In this document: positions 8,970 to 17,427 of the stretch, in pieces
Layout of the letters: every line of letters begins with the position of its first letter
Position numbering within the stretch: the stretch's first letter is position 1
From: Ramlibacter sp.
Lineage (GTDB): Bacteria; Pseudomonadota; Gammaproteobacteria; Burkholderiales; Burkholderiaceae_C
Direction: 5' to 3'
DNA length: 64,000 nucleotides
Assembly (NCBI GenBank): GCA_019635435.1
Contig: JAHBZM010000001.1
Coordinates: forward strand, 2,046,001-2,110,000
Program-made: the position numbers and the translations under genes
The notes under the pieces: model-generated
Told to the model about the DNA's origin: nothing
Database searches by the model: none
Seen by the model: only the letters and a program-made list of their open reading frames with translations

Positions 8970-10775
8970 TCAATCGCCCATCACGATGCCTTCGCGGCGC
9001 GGATCGGCGCCGCCCAGCCACAGCGGGATGCCATGGGCCTGTCCGCGCGTGATGGCCTGCAGGCCGCTGGTCATGTTGCGCTCGGTCACGTCGGCGCCGC
9101 GCTGGCGCAGCGCCTCGACCGTGGCGGCCGGGAAGCGGCCTTCTTCCAGGATGGTGGGGCCGTTGAGCGAGGCGAAGTTGGGCAGGTTGATGGCCTGCTG
9201 CGGCGTCATGCCCCAGTTGAGCACGCCGTACAGGGTCTTGGCCGTGAAGTGGATGATCAGCGCGCCGCCGGGGCTGCCGCCGCTCATCACGAGCTGGCCC
9301 GTGGCCTTGTCAAACACCAGCGTCGGCGCCATGGACGAGCGCGGGCGCTTGCCGGCCTGCACCCGGTTGGCAATCGGCTTGCCCTGGGCGTCGGCGGGCG
9401 CAAAGCTGAAGTCGGTCAGCTCGTTGTTGAGCAAGAAGCCCTTGACCATCTGGCGCGCGCCAAACACGTCCTCGATGGTGGTGGTCATGGCGATGGCGTT
9501 GCCATACGGGTCCACGATGCTGATGTGGCTGGTGCCGTGCTCGATCTGGCCGGGCATCGGGGCGTAGCTGGTCTTGACCGCGCCGGGGTTGCCGGGCTGC
9601 GCAACCTTCATGCTCTGCTCCTCGATCAGCGCGGCGCGGCTGGCGAGGTAGCTGTCGTCAAGCAGGCTCATCCAGCTGCCGCCGGGCGGCTGCACAAAGT
9701 CGGGGTCAGCCACGTACAGGCCGCGGTCGGCAAAGGCCAGGCGCGAAGCCTCGGTGTACAGGTGCAGCCAGTTGGCGCCGGGCAGCCCGTCTTCGAGCGG
9801 CTGGAAGGCCGCCGGGGTGTGGCTCAGGATGCCCAGGATCTGGCCCACGGCCAGCGCGCCGGAGCTGGGCGGCGGGAAGCCGCAGATGCGGTACTCATGC
9901 GACGCGCCCGGTGCCTGCGCCAGGTAGTCGTGGCAGATCGGTGCGCGCTTCTTGGCCTGGTAGCCCGACAGGTCGGCCAGGCTGAGCTTGCCGGGGTTGG
10001 CCGCATGGCCCTGCACCTTGGCGACGATGGCCTGGGCCACCGGGCCTTCGAGCAGGCCTTTGGACCCTTCGGCCGCGATCTGGCGCAGCACCGCTGCAAA
10101 TTCCGGGTTCTTCAGTGTGTGGCCCACGGGCCAGGGCTCGCCCTTGGCATCGTAGAAGTAGGCGGCGGCCTGCGGGTCGTTCCTGAGGTACTTGTCGCCC
10201 TTGACCAGGGTGTTGAGCCGCGCGCTGACCTTGAAGCCGCCTTCGGCCAGGGTGATGGCGGGCTGGAACAGCGTGGCCCAGGGCAGCTTGCCGTATTGCC
10301 GGTGCGCCATCTCCAGCATGCGCACCGTGCCCGGCGTGCCGACGGAGCGGCCGCCGACCACGGCGTCGTAGAACGACAGCGGCTTGCCGTCGGCGCCCAG
10401 AAACACCTTCTCGCTGGCGGCGGCGGGCGCGGTTTCGCGGCCGTCAAAGGCCTCCACATCCTTGCCGTTGTAGTGCAGCAGGAAGGCCCCGCCGCCAATG
10501 CCGCTGGACTGCGGCTCCACCAGGCCCAGCACCATCTGCACCGCAATGGCCGCGTCAATGGCCGAGCCACCGGCCTTGAGGATCTGGTAGCCCGCGTCGG
10601 TGGCCAGCGGGTTGGCCGCCGCGACCGCGAACTTGGTGGTGGCCCAGCCCGGCTTTTCGGTGTAGCCCGAGGAGCCCTCGGGCTGCAGCGGCACGGTGTA
10701 GCTGAAGTTGGACGGCGCGCTGGCGCAGGCGGCCAGCAGGGCGGCCGTGGCGAGCGCGGCAAGGGTGTGTTTCAT
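8970..10775 (-). CDS. ggt: Gamma-glutamyltransferase (lipoprotein form)
   Basis: Encodes 601 residues. The N-terminus MKHTLAALATAALLAAC is a lipoprotein signal with Cys17 in the lipobox. The mature enzyme matches the Ntn-hydrolase family: AANPLATDAGYQILKAGGSA near the start, the autoprocessing and catalytic Thr at about residue 415 (GTSHISIVD), and the small-subunit motifs GFLLNNELTDF and RPRSSMAPT. It cleaves the gamma-glutamyl bond of glutathione and related peptides at the cell envelope. It diverges from a LysR-type regulator (10886), which may control it. Confidence 0.93.
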   Translation of the reverse strand: MKHTLAALATAALLAACASAPSNFSYTVPLQPEGSSGYTEKPGWATTKFAVAAANPLATDAGYQILKAGGSAIDAAIAVQMVLGLVEPQSSGIGGGAFLLHYNGKDVEAFDGRETAPAAASEKVFLGADGKPLSFYDAVVGGRSVGTPGTVRMLEMAHRQYGKLPWATLFQPAITLAEGGFKVSARLNTLVKGDKYLRNDPQAAAYFYDAKGEPWPVGHTLKNPEFAAVLRQIAAEGSKGLLEGPVAQAIVAKVQGHAANPGKLSLADLSGYQAKKRAPICHDYLAQAPGASHEYRICGFPPPSSGALAVGQILGILSHTPAAFQPLEDGLPGANWLHLYTEASRLAFADRGLYVADPDFVQPPGGSWMSLLDDSYLASRAALIEEQSMKVAQPGNPGAVKTSYAPMPGQIEHGTSHISIVDPYGNAIAMTTTIEDVFGARQMVKGFLLNNELTDFSFAPADAQGKPIANRVQAGKRPRSSMAPTLVFDKATGQLVMSGGSPGGALIIHFTAKTLYGVLNWGMTPQQAINLPNFASLNGPTILEEGRFPAATVEALRQRGADVTERNMTSGLQAITRGQAHGIPLWLGGADPRREGIVMGD

Positions 10776-10885
10776 GGAGGCTCCTGGTTGTTGTGGTGGG
10801 CCCGGGCACGCGCCACCGGGGCCTGGGATGACTATACGGGGCGGCCCCGTGCATCACAATCGCCGTTGCAAGAATTGACTCTTTC

Positions 10886-11842
10886 ATGGAATTTGACAAT
10901 CTGGACGACCTGCGCGTGCTGCTGGCAACGGCAGAGACCGGGGGCCTGACGGCGGCCGGCAAGCGCTGCGGGCTCAGCACCGCCGCCGTGAGCGCGGCGC
11001 TCAAGCGCCTGGAGGCATCGCTCGGCGTGCGCCTGTTCGAGCGCACCACGCGCTCGGTGCGCGCCACGGCCGAAGGGGAGGTCATCATCGACCACGCGCG
11101 CCGCGCGCTCGACCTTCTGTCCCGGGGCCAGGCCCAGGTGAGATCAGGCGCGCGGGGCCTGGCCGGCAGCATCCGCATCAGCGTCGCAGCCACGCTGGCG
11201 CGCGAGATCGTGGCCAACTGGCTGGCCGGCTTTGCGGCGGCCCACCCCGGCATCGAGATCGAGCTGCAGGTGAGCGACGACCATGTGGACCTGGTGCGCG
11301 AGGGCATCGATCTCGCCTTGCGCCATGGGCCGCTGGGCGATTCGAGCCACACGGCGCGGCTGCTGGCGCCGGCCCGCCGCATGGCGTGCGCAAGCCCGGC
11401 CTATCTGGCGGCGTCTGGCCGGCCGGCCGAGCCCGCGGAGCTCGTGAACCACGATTGTCTGGTCTATCACATCCGCGGCCGGCGGCACGACACCTGGTTG
11501 TTCGGGGCGCCCGGCGCGCCGTTGGAAGCGCTGCGGCCGGTGCGGGTGCGTGGCCGGCTGAACTGCAACGATGCCTCGATCGCCCACCAATGGGCGCTGC
11601 AGGGCCGCGGGATCATCTACCAGTCCGAACTGGCCCTGGCCGAGGCCTTGCGCAGCGGCGCGCTGCAGCGCCTGTTCCCGCAGCATGCCGGGGAGCCGGC
11701 GCCGCTGTATGCGGTCATGCCCAGCGGCCGGTTTGTCCCGGCCCGGGTGGCGGCCGTGGTGGATCAGCTCAGCGCGCTGTTCCGCGGCGAACTGGCGGCC
11801 CTGCACCCGGGGGCTACCACGGCGCCTTGCGCCAGTAAGTGA
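10886..11842 (+). CDS. LysR-family transcriptional regulator
   Basis: Encodes 318 residues. The N-terminal winged helix (residues about 1-60, LTAAGKRCGLSTAAVSAALK) is followed by a LysR effector domain with DLALRHGPLGDSS and GRGIIYQSELALAEAL. This is the CrgA-like subclass, which has short inter-domain linkers and acts on divergent genes. It diverges from ggt across 110 bp. Its 3' end overlaps the convergent gene at 11814 by 29 bp. The inducer is unknown. Confidence 0.88.
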   Translation: MEFDNLDDLRVLLATAETGGLTAAGKRCGLSTAAVSAALKRLEASLGVRLFERTTRSVRATAEGEVIIDHARRALDLLSRGQAQVRSGARGLAGSIRISVAATLAREIVANWLAGFAAAHPGIEIELQVSDDHVDLVREGIDLALRHGPLGDSSHTARLLAPARRMACASPAYLAASGRPAEPAELVNHDCLVYHIRGRRHDTWLFGAPGAPLEALRPVRVRGRLNCNDASIAHQWALQGRGIIYQSELALAEALRSGALQRLFPQHAGEPAPLYAVMPSGRFVPARVAAVVDQLSALFRGELAALHPGATTAPCASK

Positions 11843-12518
11843 CGTAGCAGTCGCCGTCCAGGCAGAGCATCGGGTCCCGGTTTTTGGGGTGGTTGCGACG
11901 CTCCAGCCGGTAGGTGTGGGTCTGGCCGCCGTTGGAGCGCGCGGTGATGCTGTCGGCCGTGCTGCTCCATTGCCCGGCGTCGCCGCTGCTGCCGGTGGTG
12001 CCGCCCCACATGCCCCCACCGTAGGCCGAGGCGCTGCGCTGCGAGCCGTAAACATAGGAGCCGTCGGCCCGCAGCTCAAAGCAGGCCGAGCTTTGCGAGC
12101 CGCCGCCGGCATTGGCCGTGAAGCTCGAGGCCTTGCACCATTTGCCCACCAGGGCCTGCGCGAGGCCACCGCCTCCGCCCTGGGCCTGGCCCTGCGGTGG
12201 TGCCGAGTTCCGGGGCGCTTGTCCCCGCGTCAGCGTCAGCACGCCGGACAACTGGCCACCGGCCACGCGCAGCTGGTTGCCGCGCACTTCAAACTGGTAG
12301 ACGGCGAGTTCGCCCTGGTCTTCGACCCACAGGCTGGTGCCCTGGACCTGGTAGCGGATCGGCCTGCCGTCCACCTGGCCGCCGCCGCGCCCGTCGAGCG
12401 TGATCGCGATGGGAGTGCCTTCAACGGCGCCGTGCCAGGATCCCGTGAGCGCGGGGTTGGCCAGAGCCATGTTTGCGCCCAGGGCGAGCGCCAGAAGAAG
12501 CAGAAACCGGTTTGGCAT
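11814..12518 (-). CDS. Secreted protein of unknown function with a Gly/Gln-rich linker
   Basis: Encodes 234 residues. A clear Sec signal peptide (MPNRFLLLLALALGANMALA) is followed by a beta-rich domain (LTGSWHGAVEGTPIAITLDG to GVLTLTRG). A Gly/Gln/Pro linker follows, then a second domain that starts KWCKASSF and ends with CLDGDCYVTYW. Four cysteines in the second domain could make disulfides. The N-terminal part reads like a lipocalin-type or heat-shock-like beta barrel, but I do not recognise the family. The ATG at 12518 was chosen because it starts the signal peptide; the frame extends to 12575. It overlaps the LysR gene by 29 bp tail to tail. Confidence 0.65.
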   Translation of the reverse strand: MPNRFLLLLALALGANMALANPALTGSWHGAVEGTPIAITLDGRGGGQVDGRPIRYQVQGTSLWVEDQGELAVYQFEVRGNQLRVAGGQLSGVLTLTRGQAPRNSAPPQGQAQGGGGGLAQALVGKWCKASSFTANAGGGSQSSACFELRADGSYVYGSQRSASAYGGGMWGGTTGSSGDAGQWSSTADSITARSNGGQTHTYRLERRNHPKNRDPMLCLDGDCYVTYWRKAPW

Positions 12519-12600
12519 CGCGCGACTCCGTCCAGGATGTCGCGCGACTATAGGCCGGCGCCCAGGCGCTGGCAACCGGCGCTGGCCCCCAGCCGCTGGC

Positions 12601-13359
12601 TCAGCGCGGTGCCAGCCGGATCGCGCCGTCCAGGCGGATCACCTCGCCATTGAGCATGTCGTTTTCGATGATGTGTTTGGCCAGCTTGGCATAGTCCCCG
12701 GGCGTGCCCAGGCGGCTGGGGAAGGGCACGCTGGCGGCCAGTGCGTCCTGCACCTCCTGGGGCATGCCGAACAGCATGGGCGTGCCGAAAATGCCGGGGG
12801 CAATGGTCATGTTGCGGATGCCGTTGCGCGCCAGGTCGCGGGCGATCGGCAGGGTCATGCCCACCACGCCGCCCTTGGAGGCGCTGTAGGCGGCCTGGCC
12901 GATCTGGCCGTCATAGGCGGCCACGCTGGCGGTGGAAATCATCACGCCGCGCTCGCCGGTGGGCTCGGGCTCGTTCTTGCACATGGCGTCGGCCGCCAGG
13001 CGGATCATGTTGAAACTGCCGATGAGGTTGACCGTGATGGTCTTGGAAAACAGCGCGAAGTTGTGGGCGCCGTTCTTGCCCACGGTTTTCTCGGCGGGGG
13101 CGATGCCCGCGCAGTTGACCAGGCCCATCAGCTTGCCCAGCGACACGGCCTTGGCCACCACGGCCTGGCCGTCGGCTTCCTGGCTCACGTCGCACTTGAC
13201 GAAGGCGCCGCCGATGTCCTTGGCCACGGCCTCGCCCTTGTCGACCTGCATGTCGGCCACCACGACCGTGGCGCCGTTGGCCGCGAGCATGCGTGCCGTG
13301 CCTTCACCCAGGCCCGAGGCGCCGCCCGTGACGATGAATACCTTGCCCTTGATTTCCAT
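12601..13359 (-). CDS. Short-chain dehydrogenase, 3-hydroxyacyl-CoA dehydrogenase type 2-like
   Basis: Encodes 252 residues. It has the Rossmann motif [10 protein letters not shown], the NAD-specific Asp in [16 protein letters not shown], the catalytic Ser in [10 protein letters not shown], and the Tyr/Lys pair in YSASKGG. The C-terminal [11 protein letters not shown] and [12 protein letters not shown] match the HSD17B10 / 3-hydroxy-2-methylbutyryl-CoA dehydrogenase group. It probably oxidises branched or short-chain 3-hydroxyacyl-CoA. AGGAG lies just upstream of the ATG at 13359. A LiuR-like palindrome 13 bp upstream suggests control with branched-chain amino acid or fatty acid degradation. 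Confidence 0.88.
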   Translation of the reverse strand: MEIKGKVFIVTGGASGLGEGTARMLAANGATVVVADMQVDKGEAVAKDIGGAFVKCDVSQEADGQAVVAKAVSLGKLMGLVNCAGIAPAEKTVGKNGAHNFALFSKTITVNLIGSFNMIRLAADAMCKNEPEPTGERGVMISTASVAAYDGQIGQAAYSASKGGVVGMTLPIARDLARNGIRNMTIAPGIFGTPMLFGMPQEVQDALAASVPFPSRLGTPGDYAKLAKHIIENDMLNGEVIRLDGAIRLAPR

Positions 13360-13371
13360 GAACCGCTCCTG

Positions 13372-13397
13372 AATTGACGTTGACGTAAACGTCAATT
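13372..13397. promoter_or_regulatory. 10-bp inverted repeat upstream of the dehydrogenase (LiuR-like operator)
   Basis: The arms 13372-13381 and 13388-13397 (AATTGACGTT / AACGTCAATT) are exact reverse complements around 6 nt. The nested core TTGACGTAAACGTCAA (13381-13396) resembles the published LiuR (MerR family) motif of leucine/isovalerate degradation genes in proteobacteria. It overlaps the stop codon of the upstream histidine kinase gene. The regulator assignment is by motif resemblance only. Confidence 0.55.
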
Positions 13398-14928
13398 ATG
13401 AACGATCAGGGGTGGCGGGCAATACGATCTCGACCAGCGTGCCCTGGCCCGGCGAGCTGGTCACGCGCACCAGGCCACCGTGCAGTTCGGCGATGCGCTT
13501 GACGATGGCCAGGCCCAGGCCCTTGCCGCCTTCGCCGGTGGCCGGGGCCACGCTCTGGCGACTCTGGTAGAAGCGGTCGAACAGGTGGGGCAGGTCATTG
13601 GCCGCGATGCCGGGGCCGGTGTCGCGCACCTGCACCGCCACCTGGCTGCCCTGGGCCACCGCCTGCAGGGTGATGTGGGCGCCGGCGCCGCAGAACTTCA
13701 GGGCGTTGTCCACCAGGTTGGCCACCGCGCGTTCCAGCAGTTCGATGTCCACCGTGGCCAGCGCGGGGGTGTCTTGCGGCGGCGCCGCCACCAGGGTCAC
13801 ACCCAGGCGGGCCGCGCGCTCCGCGAACCGCATGGCCACGCCGTCCAGCAGTTCGGCCAGGTCCAGCACCTCGCCGCGCAGCTTGAATTCGGGTTCGTCA
13901 AGCTGCGCCAGGTCACCCAGTGACTGCACCATGCGCGCGGCGTTCTGGGTGTTGCGCAGGGCCACCGCCACCAGCGCCTGGTCGCCGGCGCGGGCCGGGT
14001 CACCGGCCCAGCGGTTGTCCAGCGTCTCCAGGCAGGCGGTGGTGGCCGTGAGCGGCGAGCGCAGGTCGTGCGACAGGTTGCTCACGCCCTCGCGGCGGAA
14101 ATGGTCGAGCCGGCGCAGCGTGCTCCACTGGGTGCGCAGGGTGGCCAGCATGGCGCCCATGCCGCGGGCCAGTTGCCCGAACTCATCGCGCGATTGCGAG
14201 TCCGGCAGTTCGATTGCCGCGCCGCCCGCCGTGGCAGCGCCGGACGCCATGCCGTCCAGCCCTTCGCGCGTGACCGCGCTGACCGCGGCCGTCAGCCGCG
14301 CCAGCGGGCGTGTGACCGCAGCCGTGACCCAGGCCGCCAGCAGCGTGGCCACCGCCACCACCGCGAGGATCAGCAGCAGGCCCGGCTCGGCCAGCGAGCC
14401 GCGCAGCGCGGCCACGCGGTCCTCGGTCAGGGTGCGCGGCTGGCTCACGAGGTACAGGTAGCCGGCCACCGGCTCATCGGGGCGGATCACCGTGCGGCGC
14501 AGGGGCTTGGCCGCGATCACCGCGCGCGTGTCCATGCGCTGCGGGTCGTCGCCCAGCACATAGGGCATGGGGACCGCGCCCGCGGCTTCGCGCACCGGCG
14601 CCAGCCGGACCTTGAAGCCCGGGGGCAGCCGCTTTTCGGAGGTGGAGGCCACCACGGTGCCATCGGCCGCCAGCAGGTAGAGCTGGGTGTCGGGCTCGTA
14701 GAGCACCAGGTTGGCGAGGAACACCATGAATTCCTCGGGAAAGCGCTGCTGCATGGTCAGCAGGTCGGGGTTCTGGGCCACCACGCGCTTGAGGAAGGCG
14801 TCGCCCCGGTAGTAGGCCGACTCGTGCTCGAACCGCTGGAAGGCCATCAGCACGGTCACCAGCACGCCAATGACGGTGAGCAGGCCCGTGAAGAAGATCG
14901 TGAAGGCGATCTTGGCCCGGACCGTCAT
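13396..14928 (-). CDS. Sensor histidine kinase
   Basis: Encodes 510 residues. A membrane segment at residues 9-29 is followed by a periplasmic sensor region to about residue 180 and a second membrane segment (LLLILAVVAVATLLAAWVTA). A HAMP domain comes next, then the phospho-acceptor His in SNLSHDLRSPLTA, and the ATP-binding boxes VDNALKF (N), DTGPGIA (G1) and GKGLGLAI (G2). It passes phosphate to the response regulator encoded immediately upstream, with which it overlaps by 4 bp. The signal is unknown. The SDR gene downstream probably belongs to a different regulon. Confidence 0.93.
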   Translation of the reverse strand: MTVRAKIAFTIFFTGLLTVIGVLVTVLMAFQRFEHESAYYRGDAFLKRVVAQNPDLLTMQQRFPEEFMVFLANLVLYEPDTQLYLLAADGTVVASTSEKRLPPGFKVRLAPVREAAGAVPMPYVLGDDPQRMDTRAVIAAKPLRRTVIRPDEPVAGYLYLVSQPRTLTEDRVAALRGSLAEPGLLLILAVVAVATLLAAWVTAAVTRPLARLTAAVSAVTREGLDGMASGAATAGGAAIELPDSQSRDEFGQLARGMGAMLATLRTQWSTLRRLDHFRREGVSNLSHDLRSPLTATTACLETLDNRWAGDPARAGDQALVAVALRNTQNAARMVQSLGDLAQLDEPEFKLRGEVLDLAELLDGVAMRFAERAARLGVTLVAAPPQDTPALATVDIELLERAVANLVDNALKFCGAGAHITLQAVAQGSQVAVQVRDTGPGIAANDLPHLFDRFYQSRQSVAPATGEGGKGLGLAIVKRIAELHGGLVRVTSSPGQGTLVEIVLPATPDRS

Positions 14929-15638
14929 GGCGGCGGTGCTTCGCGCATCTTGTAGCCTGCGCCGCGCACGGTCAGGATCATCTCGGGGCGCAGCGCGTCG
15001 GCCTCGAGCTTGGCGCGCAGGCGGTTGATGTGCGTGGTCACGGTGTGTTCATAGCCGTCGTGGGTGTAGCCCCAGACGGCGTTGAGCAGTTGCCCGCGCG
15101 AGAACACATGGCCGGGGTGCCGCGCAAAGTGCAGCAGCAGGTCGAATTCGAGCGCCGTGAAGTCCAGCAGTTGCCCGCGCGAGCGCACCTGGCGCTTGAC
15201 GGGCTGGATCTCGAGTTCACCGTTCACGATGGCGCCGGGCTGGCTGTGCGTGGCCGCTTCGGCCGCGCGCAGCAGCTCCGAGCGCCGCAGCAGCGCCTTG
15301 ACCCGCGCCAGCAGTTCGGCCAGCGAGAAGGGCTTGGTGAGGTAGTCGTCGGCGCCCAGCTCCAGCCCCAGCACCCGGTCCAGTTCGGTGGACTTGGCCG
15401 TGAGCATGAGGATGGGGGTGCTCGAGCCGCGGGCCCGCAGCGTCTTGCACAGCTCCAGGCCATCCAGGCCCGGCATCATGAGGTCCAGCACCATCAGGTC
15501 ACTGGGTTCGCGGGTCTGCAGGTCCAGCGCGCGCAGGCCGTCCCCGGCCTCGACCACTTCATAGCCGGCGCCGCGCAGGTTCAGCGCCAGCAGGTCGCGG
15601 ATGTCGGTCTGGTCTTCGGCAACGAGGATGCGTTTCAT
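14925..15638 (-). CDS. OmpR-family response regulator
   Basis: Encodes 237 residues. The receiver domain holds the acidic pair in VAEDQTD, the phospho-acceptor Asp52 in MVLDLMMPG, and Thr and Lys in MLTAKS and DDYLTKPFS. The C-terminal winged helix (FTALEFDLLLHFARHPGHVF, then YEHTVTTHINRLRAKLE) binds DNA, usually at tandem direct repeats. A GTG three codons earlier (15647) could also start it; the ATG at 15638 gives the usual N-terminus. It overlaps the kinase gene by 4 bp. A tandem repeat at 15684-15705, just upstream, is a candidate site for this protein. Confidence 0.93.
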   Translation of the reverse strand: MKRILVAEDQTDIRDLLALNLRGAGYEVVEAGDGLRALDLQTREPSDLMVLDLMMPGLDGLELCKTLRARGSSTPILMLTAKSTELDRVLGLELGADDYLTKPFSLAELLARVKALLRRSELLRAAEAATHSQPGAIVNGELEIQPVKRQVRSRGQLLDFTALEFDLLLHFARHPGHVFSRGQLLNAVWGYTHDGYEHTVTTHINRLRAKLEADALRPEMILTVRGAGYKMREAPPP

Positions 15639-15683
15639 GGTGTCCACGGCGGGGGAGTCGGCCCCGTTGGCGGCTTTCTTACC

Positions 15684-15705
15684 GAAATGTTATCGGAATG
15701 TGATC
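15684..15705. promoter_or_regulatory. Tandem 11-bp direct repeat between the response regulator and the sigma gene
   Basis: GAAATGTTATC (15684-15694) is followed directly by GGAATGTGATC (15695-15705), with 9 of 11 bases identical. An 11-bp period is the usual half-site spacing for OmpR/PhoB-type regulators. It lies 46 bp upstream of the response-regulator start and 80 bp upstream of the ECF sigma gene, so it could serve either or both. Confidence 0.5.
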
Positions 15706-15784
15706 TTCCGCGACCTTGTCGTGAGGTGGGGTGGCCACAGTACAGCCATCGACACAGACGACTCCGGTCACCAGAGGACACCCC

Positions 15785-16336
15785 ATGAATGCCACCCTGA
15801 CCCGTTCCGCCCCGCTTGCTCCCGCCGCCACCGCCCCGCTGCGCGCGGCGCCGGTCTGCAGCATCGAGATGTATGCGCACCGTGATTACCTGGTGCGCTT
15901 CGCGCGCCGCAAGCTGCAGGACCCGATGCTGGCCGAGGACGTGGTGCACGACGTGTTCGAGGCCGTGCTGTCGGGCCGCGCGGTGTTCGAGGGCCGCAGC
16001 GCGCTGCGCAGCTGGCTGGTTGCCATCCTGAAGCACAAGCTGGTGGACTTGATCCGCGAGCGCAGCCGCTACGCCTCGCTGGACGACGGCGGCGAGGAGG
16101 GCGAAGCCGTCGAGACCGAATGCGAGGCCCCGCGCCCCGACGAACAGGCCGAGCAGCGCGAGCGGCTGGCGCAGGTGCTGGCCCGGCTGGAGCAGTTGCC
16201 CCAGGGCCTGCGCGACGTGATGCACTGGCGCGTGCTGCGCGACGAGCCCACCGAGGCGGTCTGCAAGCGGCTGGCGATCAGCCCCGAGAGCATGTTTGTG
16301 CGCCTGCACCGGGCCCGCCGCCAGCTGCTGTGCTGA
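15785..16336 (+). CDS. ECF-type RNA polymerase sigma factor
   Basis: Encodes 183 residues. Region 2 (residues about 35-95) contains RKLQDPMLAEDVVHDVFEAV and SWLVAILKHKLVDLIRE. Region 4 has LPQGLRDVMHWRVLRDE and the recognition helix ESMFVRLHRARRQL. The ATG at 15785 has a GAGGA-type ribosome-binding site. It directs polymerase to a small stress or envelope regulon. No anti-sigma gene follows: the next gene is a convergent iron-binding protein. The divergent two-component system and the tandem repeat between them suggest it may be transcriptionally controlled by that response regulator. Confidence 0.87.
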   Translation: MNATLTRSAPLAPAATAPLRAAPVCSIEMYAHRDYLVRFARRKLQDPMLAEDVVHDVFEAVLSGRAVFEGRSALRSWLVAILKHKLVDLIRERSRYASLDDGGEEGEAVETECEAPRPDEQAEQRERLAQVLARLEQLPQGLRDVMHWRVLRDEPTEAVCKRLAISPESMFVRLHRARRQLLC

Positions 16337-16363
16337 GGCCGCTGCACCGGGGCCTTGTGCGGA

Positions 16364-17398
16364 CTACTTGAATCCCACGCGGTCCAGCATCTGCTGGATT
16401 TTGGCCTGGTTCATGCCAATGGCCGAGAGCGGGATGGTCTCGCTCTTGAACGCGCCGCCGCTCATGGCCTTGAGGGCGGGGTTGCCGATGGTCACGCCGC
16501 GCGCCACCGGCCATTCGTTGTTGCCATCGGCGAAATAGGTTTGGGCGTCGGGGCTGGCCAGGTACTCCAGGAACTTGATGGCGTTGGCCCGGTTCTTTGA
16601 ATTTTTCGCCACAGCGCCGCCCGCGATGTTCAGGTGGGTGCCCCAGCTGGCCTGGTTGGGAAATACCACGCCCACCTTTTCCATCACGGCCCGGTCCTCG
16701 GGGTTGGCCGAGCGGATCATGCGGGCAATGTAGTAGGTGTTGCTCACGGCGATCTGGCATTCGCCCGAGCCCACGGCCTTGATCTGGTCGGTGTCGCCAC
16801 CGCGCGGCGCGCGCGCCATGTTGTCGACCACGCCCTTGAGCCAGGCCTCGGTTTTCTGCTCGCCCATGTGCTCCATGAGCGCACTGAACAGCGACAGGTT
16901 GTAGGGGTGCGAGCCCGAGCGCAGGCAGACCTTGCCCTTGTTCTTGGGGTCGGCCAGCTCTTCGTAGGTGTCGACATCGGCCTTCTTGACGCTCAGCTTG
17001 TCGTACACGATCACCCGGCCGCGGGTTGAAAACCCGAACCAGGTGATGCCCTCGGGCGAGGCCTTGGCGTGGTACTGCGCGGGGATCGCGTCCTCGAGCA
17101 CCCTGGAGCGGATGGGCTGGAACAGGCCATCCACATCGCCGCGGTACAGTCGCGCCGCGTCCACCAGCAGGATCACATCGGCCGGGGAGGCGGCGCCCTC
17201 GGCCTTCAGCCGCGCGAGAATGCCGGCATCGTCGGCGTCAACCCGGTTGATGCGGATGCCGGTGGCCTTGGTGAAGTTGCTGTACAGCGCCTCGTCGGTT
17301 GAGTAGTGGCGCGCCGAATACAGGTTGACGACCTGTTCCTGGGCCGATGCGAAGCCGGCGGCGGCCAGCAGCGCGAGGCAAAGGGCTTTTTTGATCAT
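16364..17398 (-). CDS. Fe(3+) ABC transporter periplasmic binding protein (FbpA/FutA-like)
   Basis: Encodes 344 residues with a Sec signal (MIKKALCLALLAAAGFASA). The mature protein begins VVNLYSARHYSTDEAL, typical of class-II ferric-binding proteins. Conserved Tyr residues in SNTYYIARM would bind iron. It captures ferric iron in the periplasm for an ABC importer. No permease or ATPase gene lies next to it in the window. Its start is only 29 bp from the divergent patatin gene. A Fur-like box lies inside the first codons of that gene, upstream of this one. Confidence 0.9.
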   Translation of the reverse strand: MIKKALCLALLAAAGFASAQEQVVNLYSARHYSTDEALYSNFTKATGIRINRVDADDAGILARLKAEGAASPADVILLVDAARLYRGDVDGLFQPIRSRVLEDAIPAQYHAKASPEGITWFGFSTRGRVIVYDKLSVKKADVDTYEELADPKNKGKVCLRSGSHPYNLSLFSALMEHMGEQKTEAWLKGVVDNMARAPRGGDTDQIKAVGSGECQIAVSNTYYIARMIRSANPEDRAVMEKVGVVFPNQASWGTHLNIAGGAVAKNSKNRANAIKFLEYLASPDAQTYFADGNNEWPVARGVTIGNPALKAMSGGAFKSETIPLSAIGMNQAKIQQMLDRVGFK

Positions 17399-17427
17399 GG
17401 TGAAGAAGGCAGTGAGGAAACGATTCG

